From Lotus japonicus (Eukaryota > Streptophyta > Magnoliopsida > Fabales > Fabaceae), in contig NC_080041.1 of the NCBI RefSeq assembly GCF_012489685.1, forward strand, positions 37,251,780 through 37,315,779: DNA of 64,000 nt, in the 5' to 3' direction. The position numbers and the translations under genes are program-made. The notes beneath the pieces were generated by a model. The model saw only the letters and a program-made list of their open reading frames with translations, made no database searches and was not told the DNA's origin. Below are positions 1 through 12,498 of the stretch, piece after piece. The number at the start of each line of letters is the position of its first letter. Position 1 is the first letter of the stretch.

Positions 1-1
1 A

Positions 2-1106
2 TATGGTCAGAATAATGCACCTAGTGCTTCTAATAGTAATAAAACAATTTCTGTCAGAAGAAATCATTCTCTGGTAAATCCTCAAATGGCACCATCATGG
101 TTTGAGCAATATGGAACTTTTAAAAATGGTAAGATATTGCCGATGTATGATGTACGGAAGATGACTGCTGCTAAGATTTTGGACCATCCTTTTACTGTAC
201 CAAACCAGTCAGATAGTTTGCATTTGCAAAATTCAGTAGAGCAAGTTAAGAGTTTGAGTGATGCTCAACTTCTTAGCGCTAGTCAAAGTACAATACCTGC
301 TTCAGTTGCAAGTGAGAATGAACATTATGAGCTATCGACTCCTCCAGTTGAACATGATTTGCTTATTATGAGACCAAGGAAGCGTAAAAGTGCCACTTCT
401 GAACTACTGCCATGGCATAAGGAACTGACACAGGGTACTAAGAGGCTTCGAGATCTCAGGTGGTTGAGAAAACTAAGTGACTTTATGTACTTATTTTCTG
501 TTGCTGCTAATGTGAGTTTAGGAAAAGATCATGTGTCTTTCGCTGATTGATACTATGTTTTTTCAATTGTTTGGAAAGAAAATGCCTAGTATTTTTCCCG
601 TGTCAGGGTGATTCAATTTTAATCTATGATTTTATGTTCATCAATATATTAAATATATATTTTTCTCCTAATATAAATTCTGTATTGTTTGGCAGTGAGG
701 CGGAATTAGTGTGGGCCCAAACTGCAAATAGATTGATTGAGAAGGTTTGTTTCTAATAAATCAGTTTACACTCATGAATCTATAAATTCTTTAATTAATG
801 AGTTCGCTTAACTCTATATTTTTAGGTTGAATGCACTACTGAGGTAATTCAAGATCTGCCAGCAATGGTGAAGTCAAGAAGAAGACTTGTGTTGACTACA
901 CAGCTTATGCAGCAACTACTAAGCCCTCCTCCAGCCGCAGTTCTGATGGCAGATGTGAAGTTGCATCATAAAAGTGTGGTTTACTCTGTTTCCAGATTAA
1001 CATTAGGAGAAGCATGTAGTTCAATCTCATGGTCTGGATGCGATAAACTGTTGCCTCCTGGCAGCAAAAACCTGTAAGAATTTTCTTTTGAATGCCTCAT
1101 AATGAT

Positions 1107-1142
<36 letters not shown>

Positions 1143-3780
1143 ATTCATATAACAACGGGATTTTTTTGGTGATATGTCTGTAGACTGCCAGAGAAAAATA
1201 AATCATCTGACAAAGTTGATCGTTGCATTTTGAAAGTTATGGACCTTGTTGATAGAACAAGTAAGGTGGAAGATGATATCTTAAGGTACATAATATTTAA
1301 TTTTATACTTTGTATATTATTTTACTTTTTTATTTTCTTCTTGGATTTAGAAATTAGTTTCTAGGCTATACAAGTTACGAATTTCATACACAGGCTTATT
1401 TGTCTGTATGAATGCATGTGAACAAGTGCTTTGGAAATGAAATCTCAGGTCGACATAGATTTGTGAATATTTTTTTGTGTGGTATTTGGTAAACTGAAGT
1501 TGTTGAAATATGGCTTTTGACTTGGTTGGTTACCTTCTTGCTTCTCTAACTTTTTAGCTAATTGCCAATGGAACATACTACATTGATATACAGGCATTGC
1601 TTGTATAAGTGGTTTCACAGCAAATTTAGGTTGGATTTGGGGATTTTTTTTATGGATAGATCAAAAGTGTTCTTATTGTGGGTTAGAAGTTCTTGTTTTT
1701 TTATGTTGCTATTTAAGCTGTTTTGAAATGCTGAACTTAAATGGGTGATTATATAAATTATAGGGTTGCGGAAGTGGTTCCTTGATAGACATATTTGTAT
1801 AACCCTCTGCATTGAGCAATTATAGATGCAACAAAGATATCAAACTGGGCTTATGAGATGGGATAGATCATAGATCCCCTTCTCTAATTCTCCCTTTTCC
1901 TAATGAAATTAAGACTAGGTGTCCATTAACAATAACAGTAATAGTAGCAGTTGTGAGACATCCAGCAATGTAATGTCTTTATCTAATGTCATTCTTGGAA
2001 GAACCTGATCACAGAAGCCTTAAATTGATCATAATCTCTCAGTCAAAGTTGAAAGCTAAACTGCTTTTGTTTTTGTAACACCTCATCATGTTCTAAATTT
2101 TGTTTTCTGCATCCAAGTCTCTGATTCGTGAAATGCTATCAGGATAAATATCCACTTCCAGCCTGAAAAAAAATATCTTTCTGATGAATCAATACAAGTT
2201 ACTAACAAGACTAGTTGGTTGGTGTTCTTTATGATTATGTCCTTTTGATGTCGAAGTAATGAAATCATAGTCGTGCTAACACCATTTTTCTCGTTATTGC
2301 AAAATTTCTTAGACCCTTTGAAATGTCTTATTTATGAAATGCTGATGTGGGAAGAAAGCTACCGAGTTGGGCCTTGGAGTTCTTTCCATATACTCCTAAC
2401 GGCACTTCAGCTCTCTATTTAGGGTGGTCTTACCAAGCAGCAAGTTTTGGCCTTAGAGATAGGTAATCAATCCTAGCCTCCAGTATAAGACCTACAGAAG
2501 TCTTCTCTGGTATAAGGAGAAGTAAGGAACTGTTATTTTTTCTACTATTGTTCCATTATCTATGAATCTCTTAAGAGCTCACCATTCTCTAGCTCCTCCT
2601 CCTTGGTAAGGTCTTTTCATCCCAGTGGCTATTCTGAAATAGCTTAGAGTTAGCATCTTCTTCCTTAACCCTTAAACTTCAAAGACTTTTGTCTCCAGCT
2701 GATCTTTTTCCTAGAGAAAATCCTCTTCAACATCATTTCAATTTTTGATTTTATTCCTTTGTGCTTCTGACTGTCCCTTCCAGTTCTAACTTGTCCCGGA
2801 ATCAGCCGTGAAATATTTCCAATTTATGATCAAGGCCCCTGAAACACTCAGATTTATTATTAGTAGTTTGCAGTAGGTGGTACCATACTAAATATCATGT
2901 TTTTCTTTTTCTTTCGTATCTAACGTTTGTTTACCTTGTTACAATAATGAATTTGCTCAATTATTATGAAATAGTAGTATTCCCCTCTGCCTTTTTCTTT
3001 TGATTTTCTTATTAAGAACTTGATCTGACATGGTAATTGTAAAGGAACCAATTATCCCAAAAACTTAAGCTGTTACGTAAAAGTCACATGAATAGCTTTA
3101 TATTATCATTTCTAACACGCCCCCTCACGCAAGAGTCCACTTGGGCTTGAAGTGTGGATAATGCACAGGCCCACCTACCATGTGCTGAAATTCCACATTT
3201 TATTAGAAAATGGGGGCGGCAAGGATCGAACTCTAGACCTTTTGGCCATAGAGGCTCTGATACTATGTCAAGGAACCAATTATCCCAAAAGCTTAAGCTG
3301 TTAGGTAAAGGTCACATGAATAGTTTTATATTATCATTTCTAACAGTAATGATAATATTTGTAATGCCCCGCATTCAGAGCATGTGGAAAATTTGGCCTT
3401 CTTCAAGTTTCCCTCTTATATGATTGCCTTCTACAGCTACTATCGTTATGTTATATTTCATTTCCCCGCTTCCATTTATCTTTGCATGTTAGCAACAACT
3501 TTGTTTTACTCAACTTATGTTAGGTCGTTTTTCATCTTGGTGATACAGATTGGATAGCAGAGCCTCAATTTTGGACTTGAGAGTGGAGTGTCAGGATTTA
3601 GAAAGATTTTCTGTCATCAATCGAATTGCAAAGTTCCATGGACGGGGACAAAATGATGGGGCGGAGACCTCATCATCCTCTGATGCAAGTGCTAATACTC
3701 AGAAACTACCCATGAAATATGTAACTGCAGTTCCATTGCCTAGGAATCTCCCTGACAGGGTACAATGTCTTTCACTTTGA
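2..3780 (+). CDS. 3' part of a spliced plant gene (dentin-sialophosphoprotein-related-like), five exons visible
   Basis: The reading frame is open from the first bases, so the 5' end lies outside the window. Exons read as 2-459, 696-744, 826-1073, 1184-1285 and 3549-3780. All introns are GT..AG, phases agree at every junction, and 362 codons precede the stop. The protein has the motif APSWFEQYGTFKNG, a basic RPRKRK stretch that could be a nuclear signal, a WAQTANRLIEKVE helix, and ends in PRNLPDRVQCLSL. From memory this resembles the Arabidopsis proteins labelled dentin sialophosphoprotein-related, which are plant proteins of unknown biochemical role; the label says nothing about function. 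Intron 4 is 2.26 kb and holds a TRIM retrotransposon. I am confident of the gene model and less sure of the family name. Confidence 0.8.
1110..1140. repeat. (CA)n microsatellite
   Basis: About 15 uninterrupted CA units lie in intron 3 of the partial gene at the window start. Confidence 0.95.
3038..3345 (-). mobile_element. Complete TRIM (terminal-repeat retrotransposon in miniature)
   Basis: Two direct 80-bp repeats (3038-3117 and 3266-3345) bound a 148-bp core, 308 bp in all. On the minus strand each repeat begins TGTTAGAAATGA and ends CA. The first is followed by a primer-binding site reading TAGTATCAGAGC, one mismatch from the initiator-Met tRNA complement, and the second is preceded by a purine tract GAGGGGGCG. 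The flanks carry an exact 5-bp target duplication GTAAT (3033-3037 and 3346-3350). There is no coding capacity, so movement must have used proteins of another element. It sits in the last intron of the partial gene, antisense to it. Confidence 0.93.
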
Positions 3781-4918
3781 TAATTAATTAATTCATTTTT
3801 CCATCTTGAATAATTGTCTCCACGATCTCCCCGTTTCTAGTCCACTTCTTTCAACTTAGAGTAATGCACTTCATCTTCATAGAGTCATACACTGGAAATG
3901 TCGGAGAAGAATGGTAGATAGTCTCCACAACCACCGGAGGCTGTTAGATATTTGCCTTCTATACATGTATTTGTAGATCTTAATCTAGTTCTTTTGGCCT
4001 TTCCAGGTTCTAAGCTTTTTGTATATATCACAATTATATATGCAGTCAGTTAGGGTTTAACCATACCAAGTTTCTTCTGATTAATAGCATAGGTTTCTTT
4101 AGTCGGTCTTTTTTTTTTCATTATCAAATCAGTTTCTGGATGTTGTCATGTATAGTCCTTCCCATCGGGAAACCCATTTGGCAGGGATGTTATGAATCAA
4201 ACAGTCAAGTGTAGGGCCTCTAAAAGGCTTGGTTTTCTTTTGGCATCTAAATAGTATTGTTGACACTATTTATATCTACAGTCAATACTGATATTTTTCA
4301 ATAATCTCGGGTATAAATTGGTACTAGTAAATATCTAAGCTTTAGTTAAGGTCGCCATACAGAAAATTGCATTGGCTGTGGGTGTTTATTTAGTCATCGG
4401 TTGTTAATTTAACTGTTACTCAAAAGGGCAAGTTTTGGGGCTTCTCAAACAAGTCGAGGACTTTGATAGATTTGTTAGACTTTTCAAGGTATTCATATGA
4501 TTTTAAATTATATGATTTTCACATATACAAAAAGGAGTAGATGGCTCACATAGATCCATTCTTCTGGTTGTTGAAAATTGATGGATATGAAGACACAGTG
4601 AAGCGTACGTGTATTTTCCTTTCTATGCTTGACTATTTTACCAAAGAGGTTTTTAAACCTTAAGTAGTTACCCACTTTTAAAAGGAAGAGGTGAAAGAAT
4701 CTTAAAGGGACAAAACCTATGTGGTTCCATATATTTAGTATTTACTGTTGCCCTAAATGATTACAAATGAGTAAAAAAATGAAAAAATATTACAGTAATA
4801 AATTAAAAAAGTGGGTGGTCGAGTTTTTGATTGGGCAGCAGTATGAAAGTACCTGTTTTATCCAATTTTAAGCCCCGGAACTTTGTATCAATTAAATGCT
4901 AATGACCATCACACCAAG
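3781..4918. other. 3' flank of the first gene; intergenic
   Basis: AT-rich sequence holding the presumed 3' UTR of the upstream gene. I see no other gene and no repeat with defined ends. Confidence 0.6.
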
Positions 4919-5263
4919 TGTAACATCCCGATCTGACGACTGGCCTCACGGTAACAACACGAGTCTTTTCAGCGCACTTTGTCCTCACTCGCGCGCTTCC
5001 CGGGAAAACTTCCCAGGAGGTAACCCATCATAATATTGCTCCAAGGCTAGCACACTTAACCATGGAGTTCTTACGAGTTGGGCTCCCGAAAATAAGTTGC
5101 AACTTGTTGTTATGGGTAGTACAATCAAATCATATATGCCTTCCTCAACTGTATAGTCCATCCCTACACAGTCTCGGAATACCTCTTGTTCGGGTGAGGA
5201 CAAAGTGCGCTGAAAAGACTCGTGTTGTTACCGTGAGGCCAATCGTCAGATCGGGATGTTACA
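4919..5263. mobile_element. Cassandra-like LTR with 5S rRNA-like core, acting as 5' LTR of the Gypsy element
   Basis: 345 bp starting TGTAACATCCC and ending GGGATGTTACA. Read on the minus strand, the middle (about 4990-5090) resembles 5S rRNA: AAGAACTCCATGGTTAAG, then GATGGGTTACCTCCTGGGAA. This is the hallmark of Cassandra TRIM LTRs. The first 70 bp (4919-4988) and last 70 bp (5194-5263) are inverted copies with one mismatch. A primer-binding site follows directly on the + strand, so by position this is the 5' LTR of the Gypsy element, yet the 5S-like part is antisense to that element. It does not match the LTR starting at 9967. Confidence 0.75.
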
Positions 5264-5266
5264 TTG

Positions 5267-5278
5267 TGGTATCAGAGC
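5267..5278 (+). other. Retrotransposon primer-binding site (initiator Met tRNA)
   Basis: TGGTATCAGAGC, three bases after the LTR end. It is the standard primer site for minus-strand synthesis in plant Gypsy chromoviruses and fixes the element as + strand. Confidence 0.9.
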
Positions 5279-5537
5279 TCCGGTTGAGAAAACCAGAGCA
5301 CCAGGGTTTTGGGCACATGAGTTGGTACTCGTTACTTCTTGTTTTAAGGTGTTTTGAAAGTTTTCCGCAGTGAGGATGGGTAGAATTTTGTGTGCTAAGA
5401 TGTTTGAAGTGTGATCTTATTTGGAGTGGAGTATCATTGCCATGATGCTTTGGTTGAAAGTTTTTACTGTTAGATGATCTCTCTGACTGAGGAACTGACG
5501 TTTGGTTGTGGTTTTATCAACAAGCAGGTTTGACATC

Positions 5538-8500
5538 ATGCCTCCTAGACAGGACCCAACCAACGCTCAGCTCGCTCAGGCCATGCCTCAATTGGCCCAA
5601 GTGGTGGCTCAGCAGGCCAATGCTAGTGTTACGATGGCTGCTGCACAAGCTCAGAGAGAGGCTGAAGAACATGCCAGGAGGGCGCGGAGGTTGGAACGGG
5701 AGCTGAACCAGGATCAGGTCAGGATGAGAACTGATTTCAATCGGCTGAACCCGAGAAAGCAGATCTTTGGATCCAAGAGCTGGAAAAGATTTTTGAGGCT
5801 TTGCACACAACTGATGGAGAGAAGGTGAATCTTGCTACCTTCATGCTGAAAGGGGATGCAGAGTACTGGTGGAGGAGCACCAGGCTGTTGATGACGACTA
5901 ACCAGGTGGCTATTACCTGGGATTCATTCAAAACAGCTTTTCTGAACAAGTACTTTCCAGAGACTGCAAGAGATGATATGGAGAACCGTTTCCTCAGACT
6001 GAAACAAGGAAGCATGACTGTTGGGGAATATGCAGCCAAGCTGGAGAGTCTGTCGAAGTACTTTCGCTTCTTCCGAGTACAAGTTGATGAAGGGTATCTC
6101 TGCAACCGTTTCATGATTGGTTTGAGGGATGAAATTGAGGAGTCCGTCAGACCTTTGGGAGTCAGAGTCTTTCAACAGCTGGTTGAGAAGTCTCGCGAGG
6201 TTAAGGTCATGAAGAATCGTCGGGGAAACCGACAGGAAAGTGGAGGGCCGATCAGGTCCGGTCAGAAACAAGCTGGGAAGACTGAAAAGGGTAGGGCTGG
6301 TCAGAAGAAGCCTTATCAGAATGCAACTGGCAGGACATCATCTACCAAAGTCGGAGCAAAAACTCCGAGAGAAGATGTTACTTGTTTCAAGTGTAATGAG
6401 AAAGGGCACTATGCCAATGAATGTGGGAAAGAGGTTACTTGCTGGAAGTGCCAGAAGACGGGGCACATCTCGACAAACTGTTCTGATGCGCCAAAAGCTG
6501 AACCTGTGTTGAATGCGGCAAAGGGGAGACGTCCAGTTGCTAAAGGACGTGTCTTTGGTGTTACTGGCAAGCAAGCTGAGGGTGCTGAAGATCTTATTCA
6601 GGGTACGTGTACTATTGCTGGTATCTCCTTGATGGTTTTGTTTGATTCGGGTGCTACGCACTCGTTTATATCTGATGAGTGTGCGAAGAGAATAGGGTTG
6701 CTAACCTCAGAGTTACTTTTCGATATGGTGGTGACAACCCCTGCTGCCGATCGCTTAGTTACTCGCACGGCATGCTTGAAATGTCCGTTGGTTTACGAGG
6801 ATCGGAAGTTCCTTGCAAACCTTATATGTTTAGGGCTTAAAGAGCTCGATGTGATTCTGGGGATGGACTGGTTGGCGCAATATCATGTTCTTTTGGATTG
6901 TGCTAACAAGGCCGTGGTATTTCCGGATTCAGGCGTTACGGATTATTTGAATTCGTACCATTTGAAGAAGGGTTCACCGGCGTTCGTGAACTCTATCGTG
7001 GCGGAAGCAAGGAACGATAGTGATGTACGGAACATCTCGATAGTGCAAGACTATGTGGATGTTTTTCCGGAGGATGTGTCTGGATTGCCACCAGTAAGGG
7101 AGACGGAGTTCTCCATTGACATCATGCCCGGCAAGGGACCGATATCGATGGCGCCGTATCGGATGGCACCAGCGGAATTGGTGGAATTGGCAAAACAGTT
7201 GGATGATCTCTCTTCAAAGGGATTTATTCGACCGAGTGTGTCTCCTTGGGGAGCGCCAGTGTTGTTGGTAAAGAAGAAGGACAAGAGGTCCAGGTTGTGT
7301 GTAGATTACCGACAACTAAACAAGGTGACAATGAAGAATCGTTATCCGATGCCTCGGATAGACGACTTGATGGACCAACTTCGGGGATTAGTTGTTTTCT
7401 CGAAGATTGATCTGAAATCAGGGTATCACCAGATTCGGGTGAAGGAGGCTGACATTCAGAATACGGCATTCAGAACTCGATATGGACATTATGAATATCT
7501 CGTGATGCCATTTGGAGTTACTAATGCACCCGCAGTGTTTATGGACTACATGAACCGTGTGTTCAGGCCATTCTTGGACAAGTTCGTGGTGGTGTTCATA
7601 GACGATATTCTAATTTACTCGAAGAGTAAAGAGGAACATGAGGAGCATTTACGTCAAGTGCTAGAGGTGTTGCGGAAGAAGGAACTCTATGCTAATGGAG
7701 GAAAGTGTGAGTTCTGGATGGAGGAAGTGAAGTTCCTTGGTCATGTCATATCTAGCAAAGGTGTGGCAGTGGACCCCAACAAAATTGAATCAGTTTTGGC
7801 ATGGGAACAACCGAAGACAGCAAGTGATATCAGAAGTTTTGTTGGGCTTGCTGGCTACTATCGGCGTTTCGTGAAGGATTACGCCAAGTTGACTTCACCG
7901 TTGACTCAGTTGACAAAGAAGGATCAACCGTTTGCGTGGACGGAGAAGTGTGAGGCTAGCTTCCAAGAAATGAAGAAGCGGTTGACCACCGCACCCATAC
8001 TAGCTTTGCCAAAGGAGGGAGAACCATACGACGTGTACTGTGATGCGTCGCATAATGGTTTGGGGTGTGTGATGATGCAAGAGAAGAGGGTGATTGCTTA
8101 TGCTTCGCGATAGTTGAAGGTCCATGAGAAGAATTACCCTACGCATGATTTGGAGCTGGCTGCTATAGTGTATGCTCTCAAGATCTGGAGACATTACTTG
8201 TATGGCAGTACGTTCACGATCTATAGTGATCACAAGAGTTTGAAGTACTTGTTTGATCAGAAGGATCTGAACATGAGGCAGAGACGGTGGATGAAGTTTC
8301 TGCAAGACTATGAGTTCTCATTGCAGTATCATCCGGGGAAGACCAATGTTGTAGCTGATGCTCTGAGTCGAAAGGCTATACATGTATCTTCGTTGATGTT
8401 CAAGGAGTTAGAATTGTTGGAGGCTTTCCGTGATCTGAGTTTGAATGTTGAACTCGCACCGGGGAAGCTGAGCTTTGGAATGGTGACGGTGTCTAGTGGA

Positions 8501-9931
8501 CTCTTGGATGAGATAAAGTCGAAACAAGAGACCGATGAAGGGTTGATTGAATGGCGCAAGCTTGTGGCACAAGGAAAAGCGTCTGAGTTCGCTATTGGGA
8601 ACGGCAATATTCTGCGTTGTAAGGGACGAGTTTGTGTACCCAATGATGCAGTAATGAGGAAATTGATCTTGGATGAAGGTCACAAAAGCAGGTTGAGTAT
8701 TCATCCGGGGATGAATAAGATGTATCAGGACTTGAAACTTCATTTCTGGTGTCCTGGGATGAAGAAACAAGTAGCTGAGTATGTGTCGACATGTTTGACG
8801 TGTCAGAAGGCGAATGTGGAACATCAGAAACCAGCAGGGAAGCTGCAATCATTGGATGTTCCGGAGTGGAAATGGGATAGCATTTCCATGGACTTCATGA
8901 CGGCATTGCCGCTTACACAGAGGAAGTTCGATGCAATTTGGGTTGTAGTTGATCGATTGACGAAGACTGCTCACTTCGTGCCAATCAATCTGAACTACAA
9001 GGTAGAGAGGTTGGCGGAGATCTACATTGCTGAGATTGTACGCTTGCACGGTGTGCCATCTAGCATTGTGTCGGACAGAGACCCGAGGTTTACCTCGCGT
9101 TTCTGGGAAGCTTTGCAGCAGGCTTTGGGAGCCAAGCTGAAATTGAGTTCCGCTTATCATCCACAGACGGATGGGCAAACCGAGAGGACTATCCAATCCT
9201 TGGAGGATTTGCTAAGATCTTGTGTACTGGATAACAAAGGCAGCTAGGATGAGATGTTGCCATTGATTGAGTTCACTTACAACAACAGCTTTCATGCAAG
9301 CATAGGGATGGCGCCTTATGAAGCGTTGTATGGTCGGAGGTGCCGTACACCCTTGTGCTGGCATCAAGATGGGGAGAACTTGATTGTTGGACCTGAATTA
9401 GTTCAGCAAACCACAGAAGAGGTGAAGCGAATCCAAGAGAAGATGAGGGTTTCACAGAGTCGTCAGAAAAGTTATGCTGACAATCGCAGGAAGGAGTTGG
9501 AGTTTCAAACTGGAGATCATGTCTTCTTGCGGGTTACCCCGATGACAGGTGTCGGAAGGGCGATCAAGTCAAAGAAGCTTACTCCAAAGTTTATCGGACC
9601 GTACCAGATTACGGAGCGTGTTGGACCCGTGGCGTATAGGATTGTCTTACCGCCGTTTCTATCCAACATACATGATGTGCTGCATGTGTCGCAACTTCGG
9701 AAGTATATGGCTGATGATTCTCATGTGATTGAACCTGATGATATTCAGCTGAAGGATGATCTAACGATGGAGATGCCGCCCATCAAGATCGTCGACAAAA
9801 GCACCAAACGCTTGAGGAACAAGGAGGTGTCCTTGGTGAAGGTGATTTGGAATCAAGCGACGGGTGATGCTACTTGGGAGATAGAAGATAAAATGCGGGA
9901 ATCACATCTCGAGTTGTTTGTAGACCCTTAA
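5538..9931 (+). pseudogene. Ty3/Gypsy chromovirus (Tekay/Del type) gag-pol polyprotein, disrupted
   Basis: The order is gag, two CCHC zinc knuckles (starting near C195 and C214 of the frame opened at 5801), protease, reverse transcriptase, RNase H, integrase and a chromodomain-like C-terminus. Protease shows DSGATHS (D282). RT shows [11 protein letters not shown] (D537) and FIDD (D601-602). In the frame from 8114, integrase has H190, H197, C227, C230 and the triad D260, D321, E357. Gag starts at MPPRQDP (5538). Breaks: a frameshift near 5747 that also loses a few residues of gag, an in-frame TAG at 8111-8113 in RNase H where the family has Gln, and TAG at 9245-9247 in integrase where the family has Trp. 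Both stops fit C-to-T or G-to-A transitions. The element cannot make its polyprotein, although every catalytic residue is still present. Confidence 0.93.
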
Positions 9932-9953
9932 GTTTCGAGGTCGAAACTATTTT

Positions 9954-9963
9954 AAGGGGGGAG
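9954..9963 (+). other. Polypurine tract of the Gypsy element
   Basis: AAGGGGGGAG lies just before the LTR start TGTAAGACCC at 9967 and primes plus-strand synthesis in this class. The order stop codon, purine tract, LTR is the same in the LARD at 36235. Confidence 0.85.
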
Positions 9964-10798
9964 TATTGTAAGACCCGGTGATTTATTTATGTTTTGTATT
10001 ATTGGAGAATAATATAAAGTACGATGTTTTATTCAGTAAGGAGAAATTACTGATCAATTGTTACTATATCGGTTGTATAGTAATTTATTACGTAATTAAT
10101 TATTACGTAAGGCGCGAGTAGTCGATATGCATGCATGCACATGCATGAAATTCGAGTAGTGCATAGAATATGCATAAAAGGGAATTTTCGAGACTTATAT
10201 CTATTATATTGGAGGAGGAGATTTATTTATTTATTTGTTAAATAAATATAAAGTGTTTTGGAATTTTATTTAAATAAAATTTTAATTGGATTTAATGTTA
10301 TTTGGGAAATATGATTTAAAAAAATTGAAGATATATTTTTCTTCTATGGGTTGGCCGAAATTTGGGTTGAAAGAGGGAAATATTTGAGTTGATTTTCCCA
10401 ACAAATTTAATGTATTTGGACATTTGTTATTTTAAAAATTAAATAAGTTTTTTTTTATTATTTATGTATGAGAAGTTTTTTTTTAATTTGAAAGTTGGTT
10501 GAGGGAAAGGGAGTGGCCGAACCTTCTTGTTAGGGTGATGGTTTTGTTTTTTTTTTTCAATTTTGAAATTATTTCCATTTGTTTTAGTGTTTTAATTAAA
10601 AGAAAAAAAAAAATAAATATCCTAACAAACTAGAGGGGGAGGCGGCCAAGGCTTGTTAGAGGGAATCTTGGGAAGTTGGTTACTTGCTTAGTGGAAAAGA
10701 AATTAATTTGAATCAAAATTAATTAAAATTATATTTTTGCCCTTGGGCTTGGGCTAAAATTAAGGGTTTTATCGTATTTTTACCTCCACATCCTCCAC

Positions 10799-10807
10799 TA
10801 TAAATAG
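10799..10807 (+). promoter_or_regulatory. TATA box of the Gypsy LTR
   Basis: TATAAATAG preceded by CCTCCAC, about 830 bp into the LTR. The mirror copy lies near 14410-14420 in the inverted arm. Confidence 0.7.
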
Positions 10808-11949
10808 GAGTCTCAGGTGACGGGAAATCACAACTCAGAGCTCTCCAAATTTTCGTGAGTCTCTCTCCCTCCCTCTCCAGAGTTCTTCTTGACCTCTATA
10901 GGAAATAATTCCTATAGTAACTAAGCTCTGCTTCCTTCGGGAAGTAGTGAACTCAAGTATTCTTCTTCTTGTTTACAAGAAGAAGATGTAATATTGGTTG
11001 ATTTTAGGGGATGGGGTTCGAATATGTGAAGGGGGGAAATGATGCTCTTTTTTCCTTCAAATTCTAACCCTAGTTTGTTGGTTCGCGCAGGTTCGCGCAC
11101 GGAAAGGTTAGATCGAACGTACTCGATCTCGCGTGGAAAGCATAGCAAAGGTGAGGGCACTTCCGTCTAGAGAAGTCTTACTCTTTCCTGCATGTGAAAA
11201 GTTGTATGCAGGTGTGGTTGATAACATGCTTAGTATTAGTATTCAATATTATGCTAAGTGATGATATGATGTATGATTTATTATTAAGTTAGTATGATAA
11301 ATTCATAGTATGCTATAGAACTAGTTAGTTGATGTATGCTAGTTCAAGTATGCCTTATTTGCTAAATGAAATTATGCATGATGTTATTTAATTTCAATAG
11401 CATGAGATAAAATGCCTGTCTATTTACTTGAAGTAGTAACATGAGACTAGGATTTTATGATGTTTACTCGCATGCAAGTAGAGATTATGATTAGTGGAAC
11501 ATAGGTCTGGTTAGGACTATGGACCATGAGAACAGTGGTTCCGTTAGAGACAAAACGGATAACTTGCACGCGATGGTGAATGCGGTTTGAACCGTGATGT
11601 TATGACTTGTGGGTGTCTGACCCATGGTGTGCTGTGGTCGTTCCAAGGAACGTCATGATGTTGTGAGCTTTGCTCATGGTGTTGTTCGTCCGCTGGACGA
11701 ATGGTGTTGGATCCAAGGTGAAGGGTGGTTGTGTGAAAAGTGAGGACGCATAGACTGACTGAAACTTAGGCTATGTGATTAACCCTATCGATATAATTCC
11801 GTTGAATATATTTTTGGGATATCTAGTTGTTCAAACATGCTTAGACAGGAACTACTTGAGAGTCAGAAGTTGACCCTCGCTATTTTGTTATTTGTTGTTT
11901 GGGCGCTTAACGCCAACAGATAGTGATTCTGGACGAGCTGGTGGATTAG

Positions 11950-12498
11950 GACTGGGAGATTTATCTCCCTAGTTTTGATGATGACTCAGCCTGGGGCACC
12001 GACTACCGCCAGGTGAGGAACATATATGTCGGCGGCGCTATCATCTTCAAGCGTGACCCGAGTGGACAGGTTGTGGTGACTCAGCCCCTTAGAGGAAGGA
12101 TTCGGTTTCCTCATGCACCTTCCCGATTTGGACTTCCTGTGGAGATCGCTAGCAGTACGGAGTCCGATCCAGAGGAGATTCCGATTTATGAACCATACGA
12201 GGGAAGCGAGCCTTCAGTGAACTCGGAGTATCGTAACCCTGCGGAGGGACTTCTGATACCAAAAGAGGAACCTATGAGCCCAGTGGCACCACCCGAGTAT
12301 GGACTCGATGAGGGACTCAAGGATCTTGCACCCGAGGTACCAGATGTGCCGCCAGGTTTCAAATGGACCATAGAGGAGTTAAAGCAATGGAATCTGGAAA
12401 TGCAAGCGAAGATTCAACAGGGAGCAGAAACGCCAGATCCTTCGAATATTTGGGCTGGACACTCTTTAGAATGTAATCAGGACCATGGGTGGAAATGA
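11950..12498 (+). CDS. LTR-borne open frame, acidic and Pro-rich, unknown function (left arm)
   Basis: Open from the TAG at 11947 to the stop at 12498. It reads through DDDSAWGTDYRQVRNIYVGG, a central Glu/Pro-rich part (SSTESDPEEIPIYEP, KEEPMSPVAPPEYG) and WTIEELKQWNLEMQAKIQQG. No ATG starts it; the first plausible initiator is a GTG at 12013, so it may be an exon or a relic. I do not recognise a domain. The same frame is open in the inverted arm, which hints at past coding use, but a short high-GC stretch can stay open by chance. Confidence 0.35.
   Translation, partial: DWEIYLPSFDDDSAWGTDYRQVRNIYVGGAIIFKRDPSGQVVVTQPLRGRIRFPHAPSRFGLPVEIASSTESDPEEIPIYEPYEGSEPSVNSEYRNPAEGLLIPKEEPMSPVAPPEYGLDEGLKDLAPEVPDVPPGFKWTIEELKQWNLEMQAKIQQGAETPDPSNIWAGHSLECNQDHGWK

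Noticed and set aside
4990..5090. Functional 5S rRNA gene
   Set aside because: Similarity is partial and lies inside an LTR with TG..CA ends; it is the Cassandra-type 5S-like LTR core, not a tandem 5S gene.
5517..6114. Minus-strand open frames over the Gypsy gag
   Set aside because: Shadows of the gag-pol frame, no domain.
10921..11160. 79-residue minus-strand frame repeated at 14060-14299 on the + strand
   Set aside because: It is the mirror copy within the inverted LTR arms, in the leader region; no domain and atypical for coding.
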